Position numbers and translations under genes: made by a program
Shown here: one piece after another, positions 1 to 6,443 of the stretch
How positions within the stretch are numbered: the stretch's first letter is position 1
How the letters are laid out: the number at the start of each line of letters is the position of its first letter
Source of the DNA: an uncultured Clostridium sp.
Lineage (GTDB): Bacteria > Bacillota > Clostridia > TANB77 > CAG-465
Direction: 5' to 3'
Length of the DNA stretch: 16,571 nt
NCBI GenBank assembly: GCA_900554875.1
Contig: USJA01000009.1
Coordinates: forward strand, 1-16,571
Notes under the pieces: generated by a model
What the model was told of the DNA's origin: nothing
The model's input: only the letters and a program-made list of their open reading frames with translations
Databases searched by the model: none

Positions 1-86
1 TCCAATTCTAAATTTTTTTATAAAAAGACTTGACTTTTAATAGTTAGTCTCCTTTTATATTTGAACATCTAATTTCATTTATAATT

Positions 87-111
87 AAAAGCCCTTATTC
101 CAAGGGCTTTT
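87..111 (-). terminator. Stem-loop terminator behind displaced secA tail copy 1
   Basis: A perfect 10-bp stem (AAAAGCCCTT with AAGGGCTTTT) encloses a 5-nt loop and is flanked by A/T runs, so it could act on either strand. It follows the TAG stop of the SecA-tail copy at 114-164 by a few bases, the usual place for a secA terminator. If the serial-integration model is right, this is the ancestral secA terminator, now about 1.5 kb away from the gene. The stem is read directly from the sequence; its history is inferred. Confidence 0.75.
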
Positions 112-113
112 AA

Positions 114-164
114 CTATTTACCACAGCATTGTTTGTATTTTTTCCCACTTCCACATGGACAGTG
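114..164 (-). repeat. Displaced secA 3' end, copy 1 (SEC-C motif remnant)
   Basis: The minus strand encodes HCPCGSGKKYKQCCGK followed by TAG. From CPCGSG onward this is residue-for-residue the end of the intact SecA (1588-1641). Many codons differ synonymously (for example GGT/GGA, TGT/TGC, CAA/CAG, TAC/TAT, AGT/TCT), so the copy evolved under selection in a full secA and is not a recent tandem duplication. The nucleotide match to secA ends just past TGTCCATGTGG; beyond it the reading frame is unrelated. It has no start codon or ribosome binding site. It is best read as the original chromosomal gene end, pushed away when an element inserted. Confidence 0.8.
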
Positions 165-231
165 GTAATTTTTTTTATAAAGCCCTATAAAATAAGGATT
201 TTTTTAATTGATAATTCGTAAAAATCAGTAA

Positions 232-290
232 TTAGATACGATTTAGATACGATTTGTCCGTATTATTATCGTATGTAAAATCGTATCTAA
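232..290. repeat. Direct and inverted AGATACGAT repeats (imperfect dyad)
   Basis: Two overlapping direct copies of TTAGATACGATTT begin at 232 and 243, an 11-bp period. Two inverted copies follow, ATCGTATGTA at 268-277 and ATCGTATCTA at 280-289. Together they make arms of about 22 bp around a 14-nt centre, with one substitution and one extra A. The spacing of about one helical turn suggests protein binding, for example arm-type sites of a tyrosine integrase or a partner protein. As RNA it would also form a long hairpin, but no U-tract follows, so a terminator is less likely. The AGATAC core recurs near both ends of E2. Confidence 0.7.
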
Positions 291-330
291 AGTGCACTCT
301 TTATAATATATTGAATTTTTTAAGAAAATT

Positions 331-366
331 AAAAACCCTCGCAAAGCCTTTATTTGCAAGGGTTTT
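331..366 (-). terminator. Stem-loop terminator behind displaced secA tail copy 2
   Basis: AAAACCCTCGCAAA (332-345) pairs with TTTGCAAGGGTTTT (353-366) through 14 positions, one of them a G-U wobble on the minus strand, around a 7-nt loop. A T-run follows on the minus strand. It lies a few bases after the TAG of SecA-tail copy 2. The CAAGGGTTTT arm also occurs just downstream of the intact secA (1571-1580) without its partner arm, which links the two secA downstream regions by descent. Confidence 0.8.
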
Positions 367-370
367 AACA

Positions 371-415
371 CTATTTACCACAACATTGTTTATATTTTTT
401 ACCACTGCCACATGG
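371..415 (-). repeat. Displaced secA 3' end, copy 2 (SEC-C motif remnant)
   Basis: The minus strand reads PCGSGKKYKQCCGK then TAG, identical in protein to the end of SecA but with its own synonymous codons (TGT TGT GGT where the intact gene has TGC TGC GGA). Similarity stops at CCATGTGG; upstream is unrelated (ACG CTG). The breakpoint matches the one in copy 1 to within a few bases, which argues for a sequence-specific recombination site and against random duplication. There is no start codon, so it is untranslated debris. Confidence 0.8.
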
Positions 416-513
416 CGTCAGAACATTTAATATTTCGGTCACTTTTCAATATTGTTTCTTCATTTTTCCTTATACTTTCTCACTTTTATTCATTTTTTAT
501 CACTCTTCTTAAT

Positions 514-526
514 GTGAAGAAAAGTG
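514..526. repeat. 13-bp inverted repeat, left end of E2
   Basis: GTGAAGAAAAGTG here is the exact reverse complement of CACTTTTCTTCAC at 1545-1557, close to the other boundary of the candidate element. Both copies lie next to the GGTATCTAA repeats. Chance is not excluded in purine-rich AT DNA, but the symmetric placement is suggestive. Confidence 0.5.
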
Positions 527-540
527 GTAAAGAGTGAAAA

Positions 541-574
541 AGATACCTATTGGTATCTAAAAAGGTATCTAATT
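541..574. repeat. AGATACC/GGTATCTAA repeat cluster, left end of E2
   Basis: AGATACC (541-547) is inverted against GGTATCT (552-558), and GGTATCTAA recurs at 564-572, 12 bp after the copy at 552-560. The direct pair is repeated almost exactly at 1513-1534, on the other side of the gene at 569-1426. The cluster overlaps that gene's stop codon. The arrangement resembles arm-type integrase sites; the inverted pair might also act as a weak terminator for the gene. Confidence 0.65.
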
Positions 575-1426
575 ATCATGCTTATTAGAAACAATGATTT
601 TCCCATCTAAATTGCATATATATGCATTTGGAATTAATGATTTAATTTCATTTAGAATTTTATTATCCTTTTCATAAATTCTGCCAACTAATATACCTTC
701 AATAAAATTTGCTGGAATTCCAAATAGAATTGCACTTTCACGGTCTGTAAAAAAATCATCTTTATTTTTTCTATCTTTTATAAATTGAGTATAATAGTTT
801 TCATTAACAAAATCTTGAACTAATTCATCGTCAATATTTTTTGGTTCTAATATATCTCCTTTTAATAATTCTTTAATATAATCATTATTTCCATCAAAAA
901 TAATTCCAATTTGGACAATATCTTGTACTAAACTTGGCATAAATCTTGCCTCTTTTGTTTGTTCCATTTTCCATACTAAATACTTTTTTGAAATAAATCT
1001 ATCAATAAAGCTACCCATTTCATTGAATGGGATAACCTCTGTTTCTCTATCATCATTTAAATGATTAAAATATGAAACTGTTCCACCAGAATAAAAATTA
1101 ATATAATCTTTTAATAGATAATCTTGCTTTAAATTCCATACTCCAACACTACTTGGATATTTAGATCCTCTTGCATCAACAAACCAGCTAGAAATTAAAC
1201 CATCCTTAACTATTTCTTTTAACCCATCTATATTTTTATAAGTACCATGTAGTAAAGTTCCTTTTTTTAAATATACATCATCGCCTATATTATATTCGTT
1301 ATTGACTATATATCCACTATTTTTAGCATAATAATAATTATTAATTTGACTAAGTAAAAACTTTTTAGCTGATGGGGTTCCTTTATCACTTTCTTCTATT
1401 ATTTTAATATACTCTTCTTTATTCAT
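569..1426 (-). CDS. Protein of unknown function, possible ADP-ribosyltransferase-like fold (E2 cargo)
   Basis: A soluble 285-residue protein with no signal peptide or membrane segment; I do not recognise the family securely. Two stretches recall ADP-ribosyltransferases. LLHGT at 58-62 is followed by a helix and a DGL (75-77), as in the PARP/Arr-type HG[ST]...L..I...GL pattern. Near the C terminus, IPANFIEGILVGR (237-249) places Glu243 on a predicted strand where DarT- and ART-like enzymes often keep their catalytic Glu. The middle tyrosine or equivalent cannot be assigned, so the function stays a guess. It is the only gene in candidate element E2, lies downstream of secA on the same strand, and has its own putative promoter (1449-1477) and a modest ribosome binding site (AAGG about 10 nt before the ATG). 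An ART-type toxin or defence effector would fit single-gene cargo, but no antitoxin-like partner is visible. Confidence 0.75.
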   Translation of the reverse strand: MNKEEYIKIIEESDKGTPSAKKFLLSQINNYYYAKNSGYIVNNEYNIGDDVYLKKGTLLHGTYKNIDGLKEIVKDGLISSWFVDARGSKYPSSVGVWNLKQDYLLKDYINFYSGGTVSYFNHLNDDRETEVIPFNEMGSFIDRFISKKYLVWKMEQTKEARFMPSLVQDIVQIGIIFDGNNDYIKELLKGDILEPKNIDDELVQDFVNENYYTQFIKDRKNKDDFFTDRESAILFGIPANFIEGILVGRIYEKDNKILNEIKSLIPNAYICNLDGKIIVSNKHDN

Positions 1427-1448
1427 ATTACCACAACCTTACATTTTC

Positions 1449-1477
1449 ATTATATCATAATTTTTCATATATGAAAA
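1449..1477 (-). promoter_or_regulatory. Putative promoter of the E2 cargo gene
   Basis: On the minus strand TTTTCA (1472-1477) and TATAAT (1449-1454) are separated by exactly 17 nt, a sigma-A-like arrangement with a perfect -10 element. The ATG lies 22 bp further on. The -35 hexamer overlaps the T-run of the terminator at 1474-1498, so secA transcripts would end where this gene's transcription begins. Prediction only; TATAAT-like words are common in AT-rich DNA. Confidence 0.5.
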
Positions 1478-1498
1478 AAGACCTTTTTTGGCCTTTTT
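1474..1498 (-). terminator. Terminator between secA and the E2 cargo gene
   Basis: On the minus strand AAAAAGGCC pairs with GGTCTTTTT (one G-U wobble) around a loop of six A, ending in a T-run. It lies about 90 bp downstream of the secA stop codon and is the only convincing terminator after the intact gene, because the CAAGGGTTTT arm at 1571-1580 lacks a partner. The new secA end seems to rely on a terminator supplied by E2. Confidence 0.65.
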
Positions 1499-1512
1499 AA
1501 TTACTTTTTTAG

Positions 1513-1534
1513 GGTATCTAAAAGGTATCTAATT
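1513..1534. repeat. Paired GGTATCTAA repeats, right end of E2
   Basis: Two GGTATCTAA copies, 11 bp apart (1513-1521 and 1524-1532), followed by TT. The block matches 552-574 except that it has one A fewer between the copies. It lies between the E2 cargo gene and the secA end and is read as the right-hand arm-type sites of the element. Confidence 0.65.
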
Positions 1535-1544
1535 CACGTTTTTT

Positions 1545-1557
1545 CACTTTTCTTCAC
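1545..1557. repeat. 13-bp inverted repeat, right end of E2
   Basis: CACTTTTCTTCAC is the exact reverse complement of 514-526. It lies about 30 bp from the end of secA, between the GGTATCTAA pair and the SecA tail. Confidence 0.5.
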
Positions 1558-1587
1558 TCGTCAATCTTTTAAAACCCTTGATTTTAC

Positions 1588-4347
1588 TTACTTTCCGCAG
1601 CACTGTTTATATTTCTTACCAGACCCACATGGACAAGGATCATTCCTACCAATCTTCTTATCTTTTCTTACAACAGGCTCTTTTTTATTAGAACCATCTT
1701 CGTTTGTATTCATGTTAAGAATTGTTTTAGTATTTGCCTCTTTATTCTCAACACTTACCATTTCCTCTTTAGACTTTGGTCTAACAGAAAATACTGCTCT
1801 TATTGCCTCTTCTTGAATAGAATTTACTAAGTCTTCAAACATTTCAAAACTTTCAATTTTATACTCATCAATAGGTTTTGATTGACCATAAGCTCTAAGC
1901 CCAATTCCATCTTTAAGTGCAGATATAGCATCAATATGATCTATCCACTTTTCATTTACTGTATTTAATATTAAATAACGTTCAATAGAAGTAAGAATTT
2001 CTTCAGAATTTAACTTCTTAGCCTCTTCATGTCTAGTAGCATACAAATCCTCTATCTTTTTCATAAGAGTAGCTTTAACTTTTTCATCTTCAAGTTCAGG
2101 TATATCCTCTTTTGTTATAAAATTATCAACACCAAATAAATTTTTAAGCATAATATTTAAAGTATCAAAATCTACAGCTTCTATATTATCTGCATGAGTA
2201 AAGAATTGTTCTACTACTTTATTTATTTTAGCTTCAGCAAGACTAAATACAACTTTAGATAGATCCTCTGAATTTAGTACCTCACGTCTTTGAGAGTAAA
2301 TAATCTCTCTTTGTGTATTCATTACATCATCATACTCAAGTACGCTCTTTCTTACAGAATAATTTTGTCCTTCAACTTTCTTTTGAGCTGTTTCTATAGC
2401 ACTACTTAGCATTTTTTGTTCAAGTGGCATATCGTCAGGAAGTCCTAGAGTTTCAACCATAGCTTTCATTCTATCAGAACCAAAAAGTTTCATTAAGTCA
2501 TCTTCAAGAGATATATAAAATCTAGTTTCACCGATATCACCTTGACGTCCAGAACGACCTCTTAACTGATTATCTATACGCCTTGATTCATGACGCTCAG
2601 AACCTATAATTTTAAGACCTCCAGCCTTTATAACTTTATCTCTATTTTCTTCAAATTCTGGTTTTAATTTTTCCTCTATTTTCTTAATATCTTCCTGAGC
2701 TTTTGTAACTTCATCATTGTTATAAGATATTGGAGTAATAGCCATTTCAATAACATCACTAGAATATCCTTTTTTAGCAAGTTCCTCTTTTACAGTATAT
2801 TCCAAGTTTCCTCCAAGCATAATATCAGTACCACGTCCTGCCATATTTGTTGCAATTGTAACTGATTTATACTTACCAGCTTGAGCTATAATTTCTGCTT
2901 CTTTTTCATGAAACTTAGCATTAAGAACTTGATGAGGAATTTTCTCTTTTCTTAGCATATTACTCAAAATTTCCGAAATATCAATTGAAACAGTACCAAC
3001 TAGTACTGGTTGGCCTTTTTCATAACTTGCCTTAACATCTTCAATAATTGCATTATATTTTGCTTGTTTTGTTTTATAGATTACATCATTTAAGTCTTTT
3101 CTTATAACCTCTTTATTTGTAGGTATTTCAATTACATCAAGTTTATAAATTCCCTTAAATTCATCTTCTTCAGTCTTAGCTGTACCTGTCATACCTGAAA
3201 GTTTGTTATATAATCTAAAGTAATTTTGGAAAGTAATTGTAGCCAAAGTTTGACTTTCAGAAGCAATCTTAACTCTTTCTTTAGCTTCAATTGCTTGGTG
3301 TAATCCATCACTATATCTTCTACCTTCCATAATACGTCCAGTAAATTCGTCAACAATTAGAACTTGACCATCTCTTACGATATAATCTTTATCTTTTTTC
3401 ATAATACCATAAGCACGAATTGCCTGATTTATATAATGGGATAAAGTTAGATTATCTACATCTGATAAAGACTCCACTCCAAAGAATTCTTCAGCTTTCT
3501 TTGTACCCCTATCAGTAAGTGCAGCAGTATGAGCCTTTAAATCGACAACATAATCAAAATCATTATCTGATTCATCAAACTCCTTATCATTATTTTCAAC
3601 AATAACTTTAGCCTTAAGTCCTCTTGCAAACTTATCTGCCCTTACATATAAATCATTTTGTTTATTTACCATACCAGAAATTATAAGAGGAGTACGTGCC
3701 TCATCAATAAGGATACTATCTATTTCATCAACAATAGCATAATTTAGTTCTCTTTGAACCATGTCTTTTTTAGCCATTGCCATATTATCTCTTAGATAAT
3801 CAAATCCAAACTCATTATTTGTTCCATATGTTATATCACAGGCATATGCTTTTCTCTTATCTTCTGGATTCATTCCACCAAGCACTATTCCTACACTTAA
3901 GCCCAAAAATTTATATAATTTTCCCATCCATGTTCCATCACGCTTAGCAAGATAATCATTTACAGTAACAACATGAACACCTTTTCCACTTAAAGCATTT
4001 AAATATACTGGAAGTGTCGCAACTAAAGTTTTACCTTCACCAGTTTTCATTTCAGCGATTCTTCCTTGATGAAGTATCATACCACCGATAAGTTGAACTC
4101 TAAAGTGTCTCATTCCAAGGACTCTACTACTAGCCTCTGCAACTGTTGCAAAAGCTTCTGGTAAAATACCCTCTAAAGTTTCACCATTTTTTAACCTATT
4201 TTTAAACTCCTCTGTTTTATTTCTTAACTCTTCATCTGATAACCCTTTTAGTTCTTTCTCAATTTCCTCTATCTTATCAATAGTAGGAAGTATTTTATTT
4301 ATTTCTCTTTTACTATATGAACCAAATATTTTTTCAATTAATTTCAT
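1588..4347 (-). CDS. secA: Preprotein translocase ATPase SecA
   Basis: SecA is the cytoplasmic motor that pushes unfolded secretory proteins through the SecYEG channel using ATP. At 919 residues it is slightly longer than the shorter Gram-positive SecA proteins. Visible motifs are the Walker A MKTGEGKT (about 100-107), Walker B VDEID (206-210) followed by SILIDEARTPLIISG, QLRGRSGRQGD of helicase motif VI (near 595), and a C-terminal SEC-C zinc motif with Cys905, Cys907, Cys916 and Cys917, preceded by a linker. The ATG has a GAGGTGG ribosome binding site about 6 nt upstream and a good promoter. It is divergent from the DUF1980-like gene. Its last ~14 codons are the apparent target of site-specific integration, since two older versions of the same tail lie downstream, so the present C terminus may be element-derived. 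Sequence and gene structure show no damage. Confidence 0.98.
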   Translation of the reverse strand: MKLIEKIFGSYSKREINKILPTIDKIEEIEKELKGLSDEELRNKTEEFKNRLKNGETLEGILPEAFATVAEASSRVLGMRHFRVQLIGGMILHQGRIAEMKTGEGKTLVATLPVYLNALSGKGVHVVTVNDYLAKRDGTWMGKLYKFLGLSVGIVLGGMNPEDKRKAYACDITYGTNNEFGFDYLRDNMAMAKKDMVQRELNYAIVDEIDSILIDEARTPLIISGMVNKQNDLYVRADKFARGLKAKVIVENNDKEFDESDNDFDYVVDLKAHTAALTDRGTKKAEEFFGVESLSDVDNLTLSHYINQAIRAYGIMKKDKDYIVRDGQVLIVDEFTGRIMEGRRYSDGLHQAIEAKERVKIASESQTLATITFQNYFRLYNKLSGMTGTAKTEEDEFKGIYKLDVIEIPTNKEVIRKDLNDVIYKTKQAKYNAIIEDVKASYEKGQPVLVGTVSIDISEILSNMLRKEKIPHQVLNAKFHEKEAEIIAQAGKYKSVTIATNMAGRGTDIMLGGNLEYTVKEELAKKGYSSDVIEMAITPISYNNDEVTKAQEDIKKIEEKLKPEFEENRDKVIKAGGLKIIGSERHESRRIDNQLRGRSGRQGDIGETRFYISLEDDLMKLFGSDRMKAMVETLGLPDDMPLEQKMLSSAIETAQKKVEGQNYSVRKSVLEYDDVMNTQREIIYSQRREVLNSEDLSKVVFSLAEAKINKVVEQFFTHADNIEAVDFDTLNIMLKNLFGVDNFITKEDIPELEDEKVKATLMKKIEDLYATRHEEAKKLNSEEILTSIERYLILNTVNEKWIDHIDAISALKDGIGLRAYGQSKPIDEYKIESFEMFEDLVNSIQEEAIRAVFSVRPKSKEEMVSVENKEANTKTILNMNTNEDGSNKKEPVVRKDKKIGRNDPCPCGSGKKYKQCCGK

Positions 4348-4386
4348 TTTTCCACCTCAAATTACTACATATTTTTCTACCAATAC

Positions 4387-4415
4387 ATTGTAACATATTT
4401 CGTCTAAATATACAA
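4387..4415 (-). promoter_or_regulatory. secA promoter
   Basis: Minus-strand TTGTAT (4410-4415) and TACAAT (4387-4392) are separated by 17 nt, and TGT before the -10 makes it an extended -10 element. The start codon is 39 bp downstream with a GAGGTGG ribosome binding site between. A housekeeping sigma-70-type promoter fits this essential gene. Confidence 0.7.
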
Positions 4416-4530
4416 ACTTTTAGCGATATTTTTTTATTTTTTACATATATAGTTTTCTTTAATTACTTTTTTGAATATATATTTTTTTTATGAATATATA
4501 TTTAATATATAATTAGGATAGGTGTATATT

Positions 4531-5031
4531 ATGTTCATTTTAAATTTTAAGTTAGATTTTAAAAAGATTTTATTTGTTTGCTTTATTTTAGCACTAGCAA
4601 TAGTTACAATTATTGAATTTGGAACTAATTCAAAAACAGAGAATGTTGCATCTAAGAATGCAGGAAAGTATGACTATACATTTACTAATGAGAATTTTAC
4701 TAAAACGCTAAAACAAATACATACAAACATTGATGCAAATATTGGAAAAACAGTAAAAATAAGTGGATTTGTATTTAAAATGCCTGATTTTAAAGAAAAC
4801 TATTTTGTTTGCGGAAGAAATACAATATCAAACAATGAAGATACTGTAGCTGGTTTTCTATGCGACTATAATGGTACTAATAAGTTAATTGATAATGAGT
4901 GGGTTGAAATAACAGGCGTTATTATTAAGGGAGAATATAACGAAACAATGCCAGTAATAAAAGTAGGTAATATAAAAAAAATAACAGCACCAGCAAATAC
5001 TTATGTTGAAAATGTAAATGAAAAAAATTAA
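4531..5031 (+). CDS. Membrane-anchored DUF1980 (YcgQ C-terminal)-like protein
   Basis: A 166-residue protein with one N-terminal membrane segment (about 9-26) and an extracytoplasmic domain. The core from NIGKTVKISGFVF through VAGFLCDY, NEWVEITGVIIKG and MPVIKVGNIKKI to YV follows the pattern of the C-terminal domain of the TIGR03943/YcgQ family, a predicted beta-rich, OB-like module usually paired with a YcgR-type permease. The paired cysteines often seen in that family are not present; only single Cys residues (in VCGRN and LCDY) remain. No permease partner lies beside it. I prefer the ATG at 4531, which has AGGATAGGTG 6 nt upstream, to the GTG at 4522. It is divergent from secA and convergent with the pilus operon. 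Family assignment is from pattern memory; function unknown. Confidence 0.6.
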   Translation: MFILNFKLDFKKILFVCFILALAIVTIIEFGTNSKTENVASKNAGKYDYTFTNENFTKTLKQIHTNIDANIGKTVKISGFVFKMPDFKENYFVCGRNTISNNEDTVAGFLCDYNGTNKLIDNEWVEITGVIIKGEYNETMPVIKVGNIKKITAPANTYVENVNEKN

Positions 5032-5033
5032 AT

Positions 5034-5078
5034 AAAAATCAGATACAAAACTTATTTAAAATTTTGTATCTGATTTTT
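5034..5078. terminator. Bidirectional terminator between the DUF1980-like gene and pilC
   Basis: AAAAATCAGATACAAAA (5034-5050) pairs perfectly over 17 bp with TTTTGTATCTGATTTTT (5062-5078) around an 11-nt loop. It has a T-run on the plus side and an A-run (T on the minus strand) on the other. It sits between the stop codons of two convergent genes and abuts the pilC stop, so it should end both transcripts. Confidence 0.9.
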
Positions 5079-5079
5079 T

Positions 5080-6423
5080 TTATTTAGGCATATCTATAAA
5101 TCCACCCATATATACAATTACAAGAGGTACTAGTACAACTATAGTAAATAAAATTAATGCTATTCCAACAAAAGAATACGTAACTTCAGGTAATATTTTT
5201 TTAAATCTTTCAAGCGAGTCATCTACTTCCATTTGAATATATTCATTTACTTTTTCCATCATAGTAGTAAGTTCTGTTTGCATTCCTATTTCAACCATTT
5301 GTAATACCATTGGCTTAAATATTTTTTTATCCTCAAATGGAGTAAGCCAAGATTCACCAGCTACAACATTTACCTTAGCTAGTTCTACTGCAGATAAGAA
5401 GTAGAAATTTTTAGTTACATTTCTTGAAACTTCTAAACTTTCTTTTATTCTCATACCATTTTTTAAATTAAGTAGCATTGCTTGGAAGAATTTATGTATT
5501 GTTATATTATTTAGTAAAGGTCCAACAACAGGACATTTTAATTTAAATTTATCCCATCTATACCTTCCTTTTGGAGTATTTATAAAAAGTAAAAATATCA
5601 TAACCAAAAGTAATATAATTCCTACTGGAATATACCAGTGAGCCATTAACCAATTTGCAACATTAAGGGTTACTATAGTGGCTCTTGGAATTTGACTTGA
5701 TGAGTCAAACATATTGTATACATCTTGTATAATTGGTACACCAATAATAACAAGGGCAAACATTAATCCAATAATAAAAATAAATTGTAATAGTCTTGGA
5801 ATAACCGCAGCTCTAACTTGTTTCTTCAACTTATTTGAATTTTCTAAATAATCCCTTGCATATAATAAAGCTGTATCTAAATTACCTGACTCTTCACCAA
5901 CCTTTATAAAATTTACAAACATTGCTGGAAAAATATTAGGATAATTGTCCATAACAACATTCATTTTTTCCCCAGATTCAACACCAATTATAATATCTTC
6001 AACTATATCTTTTAATTTAGGGTTCTTTATTTGGTCATATATAATTCGTAAAGCTTGAATATTATTAAACTTAGCCTTTTTTAATATATACAGATTATTT
6101 ACAAATATAATTATATCTTTAGATGTTACTCTAGAAAAAGGATGTAATTCTATTTGTTGTAATTCCTTTAATGTAATCTTTTTTAAATTTATTTTTCCAT
6201 TATTTTCTTGTTGGTTTACGCTTTCAATTATTTTTTTTGTATCTAAGCTACTTGTTTCTTTTTTCTTTTCTTTATTTTTTTTCTCCGCCATCTTTTTTAT
6301 ATAAATGGGTTGAATATTTTCTTTTTTTAAGCTTTCCATTGCATGAGATTTATTAAGTGCCATAATTTTTCCATGTCCTATTTTTCCATCCTCAAAAATA
6401 ACTCTATATTTATAACTTGGCAT
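5080..6423 (-). CDS. pilC: Type IV pilus inner-membrane platform protein PilC
   Basis: PilC is the polytopic membrane platform on which the pilus ATPases act to add or remove pilins. The protein (447 residues) begins with a small T2SSF-associated motif (YKYRVIFEDGKIGHGKI...), then a Lys-rich linker (about 44-90), then two T2SSF domains (about 102-225 and 308-430). The first keeps the family signature VGEESGNLD (175-183). Membrane segments are near 211-233, 262-282 and at the C terminus. I chose the ATG at 6423 because AAGGTGGG lies 8 nt upstream; an in-frame GTG at 6435 overlaps that ribosome binding site and would add only four residues. It is the last gene of the operon, just after pilT, and is followed by the bidirectional terminator. 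In many Bacillota clusters pilC directly follows pilB; here pilT intervenes. Confidence 0.93.
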   Translation of the reverse strand: MPSYKYRVIFEDGKIGHGKIMALNKSHAMESLKKENIQPIYIKKMAEKKNKEKKKETSSLDTKKIIESVNQQENNGKINLKKITLKELQQIELHPFSRVTSKDIIIFVNNLYILKKAKFNNIQALRIIYDQIKNPKLKDIVEDIIIGVESGEKMNVVMDNYPNIFPAMFVNFIKVGEESGNLDTALLYARDYLENSNKLKKQVRAAVIPRLLQFIFIIGLMFALVIIGVPIIQDVYNMFDSSSQIPRATIVTLNVANWLMAHWYIPVGIILLLVMIFLLFINTPKGRYRWDKFKLKCPVVGPLLNNITIHKFFQAMLLNLKNGMRIKESLEVSRNVTKNFYFLSAVELAKVNVVAGESWLTPFEDKKIFKPMVLQMVEIGMQTELTTMMEKVNEYIQMEVDDSLERFKKILPEVTYSFVGIALILFTIVVLVPLVIVYMGGFIDMPK

Positions 6424-6443
6424 TTTAAATCCCACCTTTCTTA

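Larger units (their letters stand above)
159..415. mobile_element. Candidate integrative element remnant E1 at the secA 3' end
   Basis: This 257-bp interval lies between corresponding CCACATGG points of secA-tail copy 1 (151-158) and copy 2 (408-415). It contains a dyad of AGATACGAT repeats (232-290), the terminator and tail of copy 2, and no credible gene. The direct evidence is the bounding homologous gene ends. Assignment as an element worn down to its ends, or a non-coding minimal element, is inference, and no integrase is seen. Confidence 0.3.
416..1632. mobile_element. Candidate 1.2-kb integrative element E2 at the secA 3' end
   Basis: The interval runs from the CCACATGG of tail copy 2 (408-415) to the same octamer inside the intact secA (1625-1632), 1217 bp. 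Just inside each end are paired GGTATCTAA repeats (541-574 and 1513-1534) and, in inverted orientation, a 13-bp GTGAAGAAAAGTG sequence (514-526) matched by CACTTTTCTTCAC (1545-1557). One gene of unknown function lies between. On this model the current SecA tail came with the element and restores the reading frame. There is no recombinase, so it would depend on an integrase in trans or be a deletion remnant. Confidence 0.45.

Noticed and set aside
22..75. A gene start or promoter at the left edge (TTGACT at 31-36, AAAGGAG on the minus strand).
   Set aside because: The -10 match is poor, no start codon follows the purine-rich stretch on the minus strand, and an imperfect AGACT/AGTCT stem could equally be terminator debris. 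Not enough sequence is present.
232..290. A CRISPR array formed by the AGATACGAT repeats.
   Set aside because: The repeats are about 11 bp with no spacers, partly inverted, and there are no cas genes.
4472..4513. A promoter for the DUF1980-like gene (TGAATATATATTT direct repeats and TATAAT at 4508-4513).
   Set aside because: The TATAAT would place the transcript start within the ribosome binding site, and the region is so AT-rich that such words carry little weight.
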